A stretch of DNA of 36,336 nucleotides, from contig PKUH01000079.1 of the NCBI GenBank assembly GCA_002869615.1, forward strand, positions 1-36,336. Direction: 5' to 3'. This DNA comes from Desulfuromonas sp. GTDB taxonomy: Bacteria; Desulfobacterota; Desulfuromonadia; Desulfuromonadales; UBA2294. The notes below the pieces were generated by a model. The model saw only the letters and a list, made by a program, of their open reading frames with translations. It searched no databases and was not told the DNA's origin. Each line of letters starts with the position of its first letter. The first letter of the stretch is position 1. A program made the translations under genes and the position numbers. Below, in pieces: positions 8,774-17,876 of this stretch.

Positions 8774-9484
8774 CTATACCGAAGGATCGAGATAGAGCAT
8801 CCGGTTACAGTGCGGACAATCTATAATTTCGGTCGCAGTGAACAGACTGTTGAACAGCTGTGGCGGCAGATGCATATGACAGCCGAGGCAGGTGCCTTCG
8901 CGAGCCTCCACGATCGCAACACCGGCCCGCCGATCAAGCAACATCTCATATCGCCTGCGCAGTGACGATGGCAGTTTTTCGAGAAATCCATCCCGCTTGT
9001 CATCACCGGCTCCGAGGAACTGGTCATACTCTGCAATCGCTTCGGCGATCTCCGACTGACGACCCTCGACGCTGCTCTGCAAGGTTGAAAGTTCACCCAT
9101 CTTTTCATCACGATCGTCTGCCAGCGCCGAGATCTGCTCTTCGATCCTGTCGATTCTATCCTGGATATCCTTATTCATCTTTTTGGCTGAATCGACCTCT
9201 TTCAGAAGAGCGACATACTCTTTCTGGGTTTTGATGGTCGGCAGGCGTTCCTCGGCCCGCTTGATATTCGCCTCTTCGACCAGAAGGTCCTGCGCCAGAT
9301 CCTTGCGCTGGGCCTCAAGCCCCTCAATGTCGCCATTGAGGCTGTCAACCATTTCCTGGATCTTGTCGAGATCAGCAGTTATGGTCGACTGCTCTGCGAC
9401 AAGGGACCCCTTCCCTTTCCGTTTTTCGATAAGTTCCAGATCAAGTTCCTGCAAATCCCGTAACAGTTCCAACTTTTCTTGCAC
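8774..9484 (-). CDS. Zinc-ribbon coiled-coil protein (C4-type, HP0958/CT398-like)
   Basis: This 236-residue protein has a long N-terminal coiled coil (about 1-165, charged heptads throughout). It ends in a C-terminal C4 zinc ribbon: CLGC near 199-202 and CPHC near 223-226. The architecture matches the HP0958/CT398 group, whose Helicobacter member influences RpoN stability and flagellar mRNA; that function cannot be assumed here. The start is GTG 9484, supported by AGGAGG 7 nt upstream. It lies between the Nif3-like gene and RNase P RNA. The stop codon is TAG. Confidence 0.88.
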   Translation of the reverse strand: MQEKLELLRDLQELDLELIEKRKGKGSLVAEQSTITADLDKIQEMVDSLNGDIEGLEAQRKDLAQDLLVEEANIKRAEERLPTIKTQKEYVALLKEVDSAKKMNKDIQDRIDRIEEQISALADDRDEKMGELSTLQSSVEGRQSEIAEAIAEYDQFLGAGDDKRDGFLEKLPSSLRRRYEMLLDRRAGVAIVEAREGTCLGCHMHLPPQLFNSLFTATEIIDCPHCNRMLYLDPSV

Positions 9485-9523
9485 GTTTTTACCTCCTGAA
9501 GCATTTCTGCTGATTTAGTCTTT

Positions 9524-10651
9524 TTAAACGATGGCGAACGGATCCCGCGCTCCCTGAAGAGGCAGAATATCGATTTCGAATCCCTTTTCCCTGGTTAATT
9601 TACGCAACAATTCGGTCAGCTCTTCAACCATTATTATTTCGGTAGCAAAATGTCCGGCATCGACCAGGGCAACGCCGAGGGCTTCGGCGATTAAAGCGTC
9701 GTGGTACTTGACATCACCGGTCACCAGAACATCGGCACCCTGGCGCGCCGCTGCCGCCAGCAGTGATGCGCCGCTGCCACCGCAGACAGCAATCTTCTCA
9801 ACCAGCCGTCCGGCATCGCCAACGACCCGGACGTGATCAGCGCCGAGCGCCTGCTTCACCCCATCGGCAAAGCGCCCGAGGGTCGCAGGTTTCTCGAGTC
9901 GACCAATGCGGCCGAGCCCGACATCCGGTCGACCGTTGACGAGCGGAATAATATCGTAGGCGACCTCCTCGTAGGGATGAGCCTTCGTCATTTTCGCAAC
10001 AACCCGCCCCAGTTTATCTTTCGGCACAACCGTTTCGAGCCGGAGCTCCGGGACCTCTTCACTCTTCCCCCGATCGCCAATATACGGATCGGTTCCGTCA
10101 CCCGGCCGGAACGTACCAACACCTTCGGTCCGGAAGGAACATTGATCGTAGTTTCCGATCTGGCCACCACCGGCACTGAAAATCGCCGAAGCAACCGCCT
10201 CCCGATGATCTACGGGAACATAAACAACCAGCTTGCAGAGAAGGCCCTCGGGCGATTCCAGGGGAACCGTCGTCTCGACGCCGAGCCGCCCGGCCAGCCA
10301 GTCGTTGAGCCCGCCATGGGCCCGGTCAAGGTTGGTGTGGGCCGCGAGAATGGCAAAATCTTCGCGGATGGCCCGGATCACCAGTTTGCCGGTCTGGTCA
10401 TTCGGCGTGATCTGCTGCAAAGGTTTGAAGATCAGCGGGTGGTGACAGATCAGCATTTGAGCGCCGGCAGCAATCGCTTCATCGAGCGTTGCTTCGGTCG
10501 GGTCGAGCGCAATCGCAATCCGGGCGACCTCGGATGCCGGGTCACCGACCTGAAGGCCGACATTATCCCACTCTTCCGCCAGCGATGCCGGGCAGACCGC
10601 GTTGACCAGTCCGAGGATATCCTGTACGCGCGCTTTTTTGTTCGATGCCAT
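9524..10651 (-). CDS. Nif3-like dinuclear metal centre protein (YqfO/GTP cyclohydrolase 1 type 2 homologue)
   Basis: This 375-residue protein has the metal-ligand motifs of the Nif3/YbgI family: CHHPLIF (about 69-75), AHTNLDRAHGG (about 99-109) and the C-terminal VDAGHFATE. A central insertion (about 130-230, including the ATKxHPYEEVAYDI-like segment) matches the PII/CutA-like domain of YqfO-type members. The family's in vivo role is poorly defined. ATG 10651 is preceded only by a GGGG stretch. That ATG lies 9 nt after the T-run of an intrinsic terminator, so expression may depend on readthrough. Confidence 0.9.
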   Translation of the reverse strand: MASNKKARVQDILGLVNAVCPASLAEEWDNVGLQVGDPASEVARIAIALDPTEATLDEAIAAGAQMLICHHPLIFKPLQQITPNDQTGKLVIRAIREDFAILAAHTNLDRAHGGLNDWLAGRLGVETTVPLESPEGLLCKLVVYVPVDHREAVASAIFSAGGGQIGNYDQCSFRTEGVGTFRPGDGTDPYIGDRGKSEEVPELRLETVVPKDKLGRVVAKMTKAHPYEEVAYDIIPLVNGRPDVGLGRIGRLEKPATLGRFADGVKQALGADHVRVVGDAGRLVEKIAVCGGSGASLLAAAARQGADVLVTGDVKYHDALIAEALGVALVDAGHFATEIIMVEELTELLRKLTREKGFEIDILPLQGARDPFAIV

Positions 10652-10660
10652 AACGACCCC

Positions 10661-10695
10661 AAAAAAAAGAGTGCAACCCTGTTTAGTTGCACTCT
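10661..10695 (-). terminator. Intrinsic terminator downstream of the CAU tRNA
   Basis: AGAGTGCAAC pairs perfectly with GTTGCACTCT (10668-10677 with 10686-10695) around an 8-nt loop. A run of T follows on the minus strand (10661-10667). It ends the tRNA transcript just before the Nif3-like gene begins. Confidence 0.9.
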
Positions 10696-10758
10696 CCCTG
10701 TCTGATTTTGCTCAACTGTTCGTATGTATGAATGAGTCGATATCTCATTTTCTTAAAT

Positions 10759-10834
10759 TGGTGGGCCCACCAGGATTCGAACCTGGGACCGACCGGTTAT
10801 GAGCCGGTGGCTCTGCCAACTGAGCTATAGGCCC
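10759..10834 (-). tRNA. tRNA with CAU anticodon (elongator Met or Ile2)
   Basis: The 76-nt minus-strand gene starts GGGCCTATAGCTCAG and ends with an encoded CCA. The 7-bp acceptor stem, D arm, anticodon stem CCGG/CCGG around the loop CTCATAA, and T arm GGTTCGAATCC are all present. The anticodon is CAU. It lacks the initiator-type mismatch at the acceptor end. Elongator tRNA-Met and lysidine-modified tRNA-Ile2 cannot be separated with confidence by eye. It lies 47 bp after rpoD on the same strand. Confidence 0.96.
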
Positions 10835-10881
10835 TGGTAAAGGTTTCAATTGTCTGTTTCCATCGACAGAAACGTCCAAGA

Positions 10882-12642
10882 CTACTCGACAAAACTCTTG
10901 AGCCGCTTGGCCCGACTCGGATGACGGAGTTTGCGCAGGGCCTTGGCCTCGATCTGCCGGATCCGCTCGCGGGTTACAGCAAAATCCTGCCCGACTTCTT
11001 CAAGGGTATGGTCCGATTTTTCGCCGATGCCGAACCGCATCCGCAAAACTTTTTCCTCACGCGGGGTCAGGCTCGAAAGGACCGAAGAGGTCTGATCCGA
11101 GAGGTTCCCCTTGATAACCGCTTCAAGTGGTGTCACCACACCCTTGTCTTCGATAAAATCACCGAGCGAGGAATCTTCCTCTTCACCGATCGGCGTTTCG
11201 AGGCTGATCGGCTCCTTGGCAATTTTGAGAACCCGGCGCACTTTTTCCAGCGGCAGCTCCATTCGCTCGGCGATCTCCTCCGGGGTCGGTTCCCGGCCGA
11301 TCTCCTGAACCAGCTGACGGCTGGTGCGGATCAACTTGTTGATCGTTTCGATCATGTGAACCGGGATGCGGATCGTTCTTGCCTGATCAGCAATGGCCCG
11401 GGTAATCGCCTGCCGGATCCACCAGGTTGCATAGGTCGAAAACTTATAGCCTCGCTGGTACTCGAACTTGTCAACCGCCTTCATCAGGCCGATGTTCCCC
11501 TCCTGAATCAGATCGAGGAACTGCAGACCACGGTTGGTGTATTTTTTGGCGATGGAGACAACCAGGCGGAGGTTGGCCTCGACCAGTTCCGATTTGGCCT
11601 GCTTCGCCCGCCATTCACCCCGCTGAACCTCTTTCAGAGATGCAAGGAGAGCTTCCGGAGAGAACCCCGATTCTTCTTCGATTTTCTTAAATTTCCGTTG
11701 GGCCGACTTGAGCCGTTTTTCAACCGAGAGAAGTGTTTCAGCCGGCTTGCCGACTTCCTTGACAATTTTTTTGGCTTCGGCGTCACTCTTGCGCATGCGG
11801 CGTAAAAGGGAACGGATATCCCTGGCCGGCACCCCGAGCTCCGCTTCACAGGAGTTGATTTCCGTCAAACCCTTCTTGACCTGTCGGGCCAACTCCTTGA
11901 GCCGATCGACAATCTTGTCAACCTGGTAATCCTTGAGCCGAACCTGACGCATCAGCTCGAACATCTCTTCCTTTATCTTGTCCGAGCGGGCAATCAGCCG
12001 CTTCTTTTTGTCCTTGTCTTTCTCGACGCGGATCTTTTCCTGCTGTTTCTGCAGCTTCTCGTCGCGATCACGAATCCCCTCCATCAGATCGAGCAGGCGG
12101 GTCCGCTGTTTCTCTTCGGCTTCGCTCCCCTCTTCGTCTTCATAATCTTTGGTGATTTCGGAGACCTTGATCTGCATTTTCTCGAGCCGCTCGCCAATCG
12201 AGAGCAGCTCCTTGACCGCAATCGGAGTCTTCATTACCACCCGGCCGACCAGGGCATCGCCCTCCTCGATCCGCTTGGCAATTTCGACTTCCCCTTCCCG
12301 GGTCAGCAGGGAGACCTGTCCCATTTCACGCAGATACATCCGGACCGGATCACTGGTCCGCCCGAGGGTTCCGGCTGCGAATTCGGTCTCCTCTTCTTCC
12401 TCATTGTCGGAAGAGTCGGAATCATTGTTCGCCTGATCGGACCGCAGATCGGCCCCTTTTTGTTCGCTGTCGACAACTTCGATATCCATTTCACCGAACA
12501 TGCTCATCACATCTTCGATCTGGTCGGACGAAACCATATCGGCGGGCAGGACATCATTGACCTCATCATAGGTGAGATATCCCTTCTATTTACCGATATC
12601 AATCAGCTGTTGAACTTCTTCAATGCTGGTTTTCTTGGCCAT
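10882..12642 (-). CDS. rpoD: RNA polymerase primary sigma factor (sigma-70), with an in-frame UAG at codon 19
   Basis: This is the housekeeping sigma factor. Regions are clear: 1.2 ([11 protein letters not shown]), the long non-conserved charged region, region 2 ([50 protein letters not shown]), region 3, and 4.2 ([20 protein letters not shown]). The natural start is ATG 12642, giving [18 protein letters not shown], then TAG (12586-12588), then [17 protein letters not shown]. This is the normal region 1.1 sequence, with the stop where glutamate (GAG) is expected. Total length would be 586 residues. Without the stop being read, translation could begin only at ATG 12537 (551 residues), which has no ribosome-binding site and loses much of region 1.1. 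The true end of the gene is also TAG. Confidence 0.95.
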
Positions 12643-12671
12643 TCAGAACAACCCCCACGCCGATTTTTGGC

Positions 12672-12716
12672 GAAAATTTACGAAAGTAAACTTTTAACGT
12701 AAAAAAGGAAATTTTC
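12672..12716 (-). promoter_or_regulatory. Nested inverted repeat with promoter-like boxes before rpoD
   Basis: GAAAATTT (12672-12679) pairs with AAATTTTC (12709-12716), and inside it TTTACG (12677-12682) pairs with CGTAAA (12698-12703). On the minus strand TTTACG and TAAATT are 17 bp apart, a weak -35/-10 match. It lies in the 72-bp gap between dnaG and rpoD and may give rpoD its own promoter. Confidence 0.35.
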
Positions 12717-14517
12717 AAAGCTTTTTTTTCAATTTCTGGAATTCTTCAAGCTCCTCGTTAGTTATCTGCTGATCCGGTTTTTTGAGGCGCTGCTGCAATT
12801 CGCGATATCGCTTTTTGTCGCGGCCCTTGAAAAGGGTTTTTCGACACCCCTCAAAAATCGAGTCCGGGGAATCGGCAAGAGCGTCCTTGTCTTTGAGCAG
12901 CACCCCCGCCAGCAACCTGATCTGGTCGTCATTCAGTCTGTTTTGCAGGGCGTCGAAATCGACTTCGATCCCCTCATCGCCCAATGTAGGTATTAATTCG
13001 GCAATAGCAAGGTATTCCGGATCGATAAAATAATTGTCGACCCCCTCTTCAAGCACCCGCTGACATATCTCGGCATGCTCAATCATCAGACCGAGCACCC
13101 ACCTTTGTGCTTTCAGTTCGAGTTGGTCTTCGGCCGGAGCTTCATCCTTCCGGGGCCGGGTCTGGGCTGCCGTGCTCGCCGTGCTCGGCGAGGTATCGCG
13201 GGCTTGCCGGGCCGCCCCGGAAGATCGGCTGAACTGACTCCGCAGACGGGCCTCATCGAGACCGGTCCGTTCCGACAATCCCTTGATATAAAGATCACGT
13301 TCAATATCACTTTTGAGCAGGCGGAACTTTTCGAGAATCTGTTCAACAGCCCGCGCTTTCCCTTCAATACCGTCACCATGTTCGCGCAGAGTGGTCTCGA
13401 TAAAAAAATCGAGAACCGGTCGGGCCGCATCGAGCCGCGCCTGCATCTCGTCCGGACCTCTTGCTGCCAGAAACGAGTCAGGGTCCTCGCCGTCCCCGAG
13501 ATCGACAACCGCCACCGAGAGCCCCTGCGGCAGTAGCACCTCCATCGACCGGAAGGTGGCAGCCAATCCGGCCTTGTCCTGGTCAAACAGAAGCAGAACC
13601 TTTTCGGCATAACGTTTCAGCAACCGGCCGTGTTCGCCGGTCAGCGCCGTTCCACAGGTGGCGACCGCATTGGTGAAATCGTTGCGAAAGAGCGCCATCT
13701 GGTCGAAATATCCTTCGACAACAATGCCGTATCCGGCCCGCCGCATCGCTTCCCGCGCCTGATAGAGACCGAACAGGATGCGGCTTTTATTATAGATCGG
13801 CGATTCCGGAGAGTTGATGTACTTCGGCAACGAATCATCGAGAACCCGGCCGCCGAAGGCAACCACCTGACCGCGCACATCATGTATCGGGAAAAGCAGT
13901 CGCTTGCGGAAGAGATCGTAATCACCGCGGCCCTCCTTGCCCTCGCGAATCAATCCGGTCTTGTCCCGAACCAGCTTGGGATCAAACCCCTTCTCTTCAA
14001 GATGTTTGACCAGAGATTCCCAGCTCTCCGGTGCGTAGCCGAGTTGAAAGGCCTTGACCGTCTCGGCGTCGTAGCCACGCTGCCGCAGATAACGGCGGGC
14101 AACTCCACCTTCGTCGGAGTCAATCAGGATCTGGTGATAGAACTCGGCCGCAACCTCATTGATCCGGGCCAATCGGTCGAATTCCTCACGCCGCTTCTCT
14201 TCGGCCGGAGTCATCTCCTCATCCGGCACCTCGACCCCGACCTTCTCACCGATCCGACGAACGGCCTCCGGAAATGACAACCCTTCTATCTGCATCAGGA
14301 AGGAGAAAACATTGCCACCGACACCACAACCGAAACAGTGAAAGATCTGGCGGGTGCTGTTGACATTGAACGATGGTGTTTTCTCGGAATGGAACGGGCA
14401 GAGACCCTGATTGTTGGCGCCGGAACGTTTGAGCGAGACATAGCTTGAGATAACCTCGACAATATCGGCCCGGTCACGAATCTCCTGAATAATCTCTTCC
14501 GAAATACGCCTGCTCAT
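12715..14517 (-). CDS. dnaG: DNA primase
   Basis: This 600-residue protein synthesises RNA primers at the replication fork. The N-terminal CHC2 zinc-binding domain is intact (Cys40, His43, Cys61, Cys64). The TOPRIM core follows, with VVEGYFDQMAL (about 265-275) and the LFDQDKAG acidic motif (about 310-317). The C-terminal region (about 450-600) is the helicase-interaction part and is divergent, as usual. The gene overlaps the mutS2 stop codon in an ATGA arrangement, so translation is probably coupled. Its place between mutS2 and rpoD is the classical macromolecular-synthesis context. Confidence 0.97.
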   Translation of the reverse strand: MSRRISEEIIQEIRDRADIVEVISSYVSLKRSGANNQGLCPFHSEKTPSFNVNSTRQIFHCFGCGVGGNVFSFLMQIEGLSFPEAVRRIGEKVGVEVPDEEMTPAEEKRREEFDRLARINEVAAEFYHQILIDSDEGGVARRYLRQRGYDAETVKAFQLGYAPESWESLVKHLEEKGFDPKLVRDKTGLIREGKEGRGDYDLFRKRLLFPIHDVRGQVVAFGGRVLDDSLPKYINSPESPIYNKSRILFGLYQAREAMRRAGYGIVVEGYFDQMALFRNDFTNAVATCGTALTGEHGRLLKRYAEKVLLLFDQDKAGLAATFRSMEVLLPQGLSVAVVDLGDGEDPDSFLAARGPDEMQARLDAARPVLDFFIETTLREHGDGIEGKARAVEQILEKFRLLKSDIERDLYIKGLSERTGLDEARLRSQFSRSSGAARQARDTSPSTASTAAQTRPRKDEAPAEDQLELKAQRWVLGLMIEHAEICQRVLEEGVDNYFIDPEYLAIAELIPTLGDEGIEVDFDALQNRLNDDQIRLLAGVLLKDKDALADSPDSIFEGCRKTLFKGRDKKRYRELQQRLKKPDQQITNEELEEFQKLKKKL

Positions 14518-16877
14518 TTCGCTCTCATCTCCACGATCGTAACATTTTCTCCACCCTGATTCGGGCCGGCGCCATGGAATGCCGTCACTCCGCGATGAGC
14601 AGCAAGGTGCTCCCGAACCGCTTTGCGCAGGATCCCCTCACCGGAACCGTGGACCACTTCGACTTCACTGACTCCCTCAAGCAAGGCATCATCGAGAAAA
14701 CGTTCGAGTTCCGGCACGGCAGCGTCAACCCGCTTGCCGACCAGCAGCAGTCGCGGGTCAAAGCGATCCCGTTCAACCTTGCCTCGCACTGTAGCAGTAT
14801 TCTTCTTTGCGGCAAACCGTCGCGGCGAGTATTGTTCCACCTTGTCGAGGGTCAGACGCATTTTTTTGCCTTGAACATTCAGCTCGACCTTGTTGCCAGC
14901 AACCTCAACCACTTCGCCATCGACCCCGAGCGTTGCGACCTTCAGGATTTCACCCGGTTCAGTATTTTTAACCTGCTTTTTTGTTTCCGCTACCGGCTTC
15001 CGGGCCTGCTTAAGTTTTTCACCGACCCCCTTAACAGCCGAGACAACCTCGGCCTGTTCGGGTAGACGCTCGACCTGGTCGGCCCGCGACAGCAGCTCGC
15101 GAACTTCGCGCTCGGCTTCGCGAACCAATTGTTCACCTCGGCGCAAGGCCTTGTTGAGCAGCTCCGACTTCTGTTCTTCAACCTCGCGCAGAAGGGTCTT
15201 TCGCTTATTACGTTCGCGGCGCGCTGATTCGAGCTCGGCCGACGCCTCGCTCCGTTCGGCTTCAAGAACCCGGACCAGTTCGTTGAGGCGACTGATCAGC
15301 TCCCGACCTTCCTGTTCGCCGGTGCCAAGGTAGGACTCGGCGCGGGCGAGCACATCCTCCGGCAGACCATAATGCCGGGCGATGGTAAAGGCGCCGCTTT
15401 CACCCGGAATGCCGTAATGGAGGCGGTAGGTCGGACGCAGGGTATCGGGGTCAAACTCAACTGCCGCATTTTCCACATCGTCGTGCAGTTGAGCGTACCC
15501 CTTGAGCAGGTTGAGGTGGGTTGTCAGGACAACCTTGCTCCCCCGCTCACGCAGAGAGTCGACCGCCGCAATAATCAGGGCGGCGCCTTCGCCCGGATCG
15601 GTTCCGGTTCCCGCCTCGTCGAACAGGACCAGCGAGTCGTCATCCGCTTCTTTCAGAATCCGGCTGAGCCGGGTCAGGTGACCGGAGAAGGTCGAAAGGT
15701 GCTCTTCAATACTCTGCTCGTCGCCGATATCAGCAAAAAGTCGCGAAAAAAGGTGCAGGCGGCTGTCGGGATGACAGGGGACGGGCAACCCGGCCCGGAG
15801 CATCAGCAACAGCAGGCCGACCGTTTTCAGTGCGACCGTCTTGCCGCCGGTGTTGGGGCCACTCATGATCAGCACCGATCGATCGGCGCCGACCTTAAGA
15901 TCGATCGGGACAACCGGGCCCGCTTCCGGTCGGCCATCAGAAGCAAACAACAGCAGTGGATGTACCGCGGCGCGTAAATCGACAATCGGCTCAGCAACCA
16001 GATGGGGCACCTGGCCGCCGCAGGCCCGGGCAAACTTTCCGGAGGCGACCCGCAGGTCGAGGTGGGTCAGGATCTCCTGGTTGATCAGGATCTGCTGCCG
16101 CTCCTCGGCAACCAGCCAGCTCAGCTCCTGCAGGATCCGCAGCTCTTCCTGCTTCTCTTCACTGAGCAGTGACTGCAGGCGATTATTCTTCTCAAGCGTC
16201 TGCTCCGGCTCGACAAAGAGGGTCTGTCCGGTGGCCGAGGTGTCATGGACAAACCCCCTGACCTGACCCTTGAAATCGGCTTTGACCGGGAGGACATAGC
16301 GGCCGCTCCGCTCCGTAACAATCCGGTCCTGCAGGGCGCCGCTGAAGCGCTCACTGTTGAGCATTTCTTCCATCTCCTGCCGTACCGACAGCCGGAGCGA
16401 ATTGATTTCCCGGCGGGTGCGCGCCAGCTCGACCGAAGCGGAATCGAGGATGTCGCCCCTCTCATCGATGCAGGAGCGGATCGAAGCGGCGATACTGATC
16501 AGCGGATCAAGCTCATCGAGCAACGCTGAAAGTTCAGGAACGTTGTTAGGCTGCCGGAAGTATTGGCGGCACGACGCGGCGACCTCGAGTGACGAAAGAA
16601 CCGCCTGCAGGGCTTCGACATCGAGCCAGGCGCCCTCGACCCGGAGTGCCGCGAGGACCTCCTTCAGATCGAACAGGCCGCCAAGCGATGGAGCCGATGA
16701 TGTCTCGAGCAGGGTGACAACTTCGCTGACCTCGGTCAGAGATTGGCGGATCGCGGTATCATTATCGAGGGGAGCCAGAGCGAGCGCCCGATCACGTCCG
16801 GTGCCGGTCTGGGTGTAACCTGAAAGAAGCCGGACAATTTTATCGAATTCAAGAAGTCGCTCGGTTTCAGCCAGCAT
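14514..16877 (-). CDS. mutS2: Endonuclease MutS2
   Basis: This 787-residue MutS paralogue lacks the mismatch-recognition domain. Proposed roles are suppression of recombination and, in some bacteria, rescue of collided ribosomes. Visible parts are the N-terminal core and clamp, the Walker A motif SGPNTGGKT, the ABC motif region STFSGHLTRLS with LVLFDEAGTGTDP, a long coiled coil (about 510-620), and a C-terminal Smr nuclease domain (EVVHGSGEGILRKAVREHL). I chose ATG 16877 (MLAETERLLEFDKI) because homologues begin there; the earlier in-frame ATG would overlap the CvpA-like gene. It begins 31 bp after that gene and overlaps dnaG by 4 bp. Confidence 0.95.
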   Translation of the reverse strand: MLAETERLLEFDKIVRLLSGYTQTGTGRDRALALAPLDNDTAIRQSLTEVSEVVTLLETSSAPSLGGLFDLKEVLAALRVEGAWLDVEALQAVLSSLEVAASCRQYFRQPNNVPELSALLDELDPLISIAASIRSCIDERGDILDSASVELARTRREINSLRLSVRQEMEEMLNSERFSGALQDRIVTERSGRYVLPVKADFKGQVRGFVHDTSATGQTLFVEPEQTLEKNNRLQSLLSEEKQEELRILQELSWLVAEERQQILINQEILTHLDLRVASGKFARACGGQVPHLVAEPIVDLRAAVHPLLLFASDGRPEAGPVVPIDLKVGADRSVLIMSGPNTGGKTVALKTVGLLLLMLRAGLPVPCHPDSRLHLFSRLFADIGDEQSIEEHLSTFSGHLTRLSRILKEADDDSLVLFDEAGTGTDPGEGAALIIAAVDSLRERGSKVVLTTHLNLLKGYAQLHDDVENAAVEFDPDTLRPTYRLHYGIPGESGAFTIARHYGLPEDVLARAESYLGTGEQEGRELISRLNELVRVLEAERSEASAELESARRERNKRKTLLREVEEQKSELLNKALRRGEQLVREAEREVRELLSRADQVERLPEQAEVVSAVKGVGEKLKQARKPVAETKKQVKNTEPGEILKVATLGVDGEVVEVAGNKVELNVQGKKMRLTLDKVEQYSPRRFAAKKNTATVRGKVERDRFDPRLLLVGKRVDAAVPELERFLDDALLEGVSEVEVVHGSGEGILRKAVREHLAAHRGVTAFHGAGPNQGGENVTIVEMRAK

Positions 16878-16908
16878 ACCCTGCCTGCCATCCTCTCTGG
16901 TTGGTGAA

Positions 16909-17397
16909 TCAGGAGCCCGGAAAAAGTTTCGAACTACCCCTGAATACTTTTTCGCCGAGCTGAACAAACGGCGGATTAAGAGCCGAATCTTTTAATGCCA
17001 GCTTCCCCCAGTCAGGAAGCGGACTGACCGAAAGCCCGAACATGACCACCGACAAAATCAGTGCTCCCTGGACCAGGCCGAAAATACCGCCGGCCACCCG
17101 GTTCAGGCCGCCGACATAGAGTAACTTGACATATCGCGAAAGCAGCATGCCGATCAGACCGAAAACAAGCAGTATGGTCAGGAAGATTGCCAGAAAAGCC
17201 AGAACCACACAGATCGATGCCGGCAGCTTGAACGCCGAAACCATCGTTTCGGCCAGCGGCCCATGAAAGCGGAACGCCAGCAGGGCCCCGACAACCAGGC
17301 CGACGAGCGAACAGAGTTCTTTCATCAGCCCGCGCAACAGCCCCTTGAGCAGAAACACTCCGATAACGATCAGGATCAGGACATCAACAAAATTCAT
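16909..17397 (-). CDS. CvpA family membrane protein
   Basis: This 162-residue protein has about four hydrophobic segments (approximately residues 4-24, 28-48, 62-88 and 100-125). The opening MNFVDVLILIVIGVFLLKGLLRGLMKE matches the CvpA (colicin V production) family. The family affects envelope homeostasis in enterobacteria; its molecular activity is not settled. It lies 17 bp after the YqeY-like gene. The ribosome-binding site is weak. Confidence 0.88.
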   Translation of the reverse strand: MNFVDVLILIVIGVFLLKGLLRGLMKELCSLVGLVVGALLAFRFHGPLAETMVSAFKLPASICVVLAFLAIFLTILLVFGLIGMLLSRYVKLLYVGGLNRVAGGIFGLVQGALILSVVMFGLSVSPLPDWGKLALKDSALNPPFVQLGEKVFRGSSKLFPGS

Positions 17398-17414
17398 CGG
17401 CGACGTTCTTGCGG

Positions 17415-17858
17415 TTATTGTAATTTAGCGCGGACGAGATCACTGACCAGCCGGCCATCGGCCTGACCCCTGGTCTTTTCGGTCAGAACCTTCATGACCC
17501 GCCCCATATCTTTCATGGAATCGGCTTCAAGGTCAGCCACAACCGCGTCGACCAGCGCCCTGACCTCCTCTTCCGAGAGTTGGGCCGGCAGTAACTCCTG
17601 GGCGATCAGCATTTCTCGTTCTTCGCCTTCGGCCATATCGGCACGATCATTCTTGCGATAGACATCGGCCGCTTCGCGACGCTGCTTGACAAAGCTGGAG
17701 AGAACCTCGATCACCGCGGCGTCATCAAGCTCTTCCCGTTTTTCGATTTCCTTGTTCCTGATCGCGCTGATCAGCATGCGCAGGGTCCCGAGACGTTCAC
17801 TCTGCTTCGCCTTCATCGCTTCTTTCATCGCCGCGGTCATCTGTTCCTTCAGACTCAT
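17415..17858 (-). CDS. GatB/YqeY domain protein
   Basis: This 147-residue helical protein matches the stand-alone YqeY family, related to the C-terminal tail domain of the amidotransferase subunit GatB. Typical features are LGTLRMLISAIRNKEIEKR near the N-terminus, IEVLSSFVKQRREAADVY in the middle, and MKDMGRVMKVLTEKTRGQADGRLVSDLV at the C-terminus. Its role is unknown; tRNA-related binding is proposed from homology. AGGAG lies 7 nt before the ATG. In many relatives rpsU sits just upstream, but here the his cluster does. Confidence 0.92.
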   Translation of the reverse strand: MSLKEQMTAAMKEAMKAKQSERLGTLRMLISAIRNKEIEKREELDDAAVIEVLSSFVKQRREAADVYRKNDRADMAEGEEREMLIAQELLPAQLSEEEVRALVDAVVADLEADSMKDMGRVMKVLTEKTRGQADGRLVSDLVRAKLQ

Positions 17859-17876
17859 CTTCGACTCCTGTCAAAT

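Noticed and set aside
12586-12588. Pyrrolysine at the rpoD UAG
   Set aside because: Many genes in the window end with TAG, rpoD included, and the expected residue is glutamate. No pyl genes are seen here.
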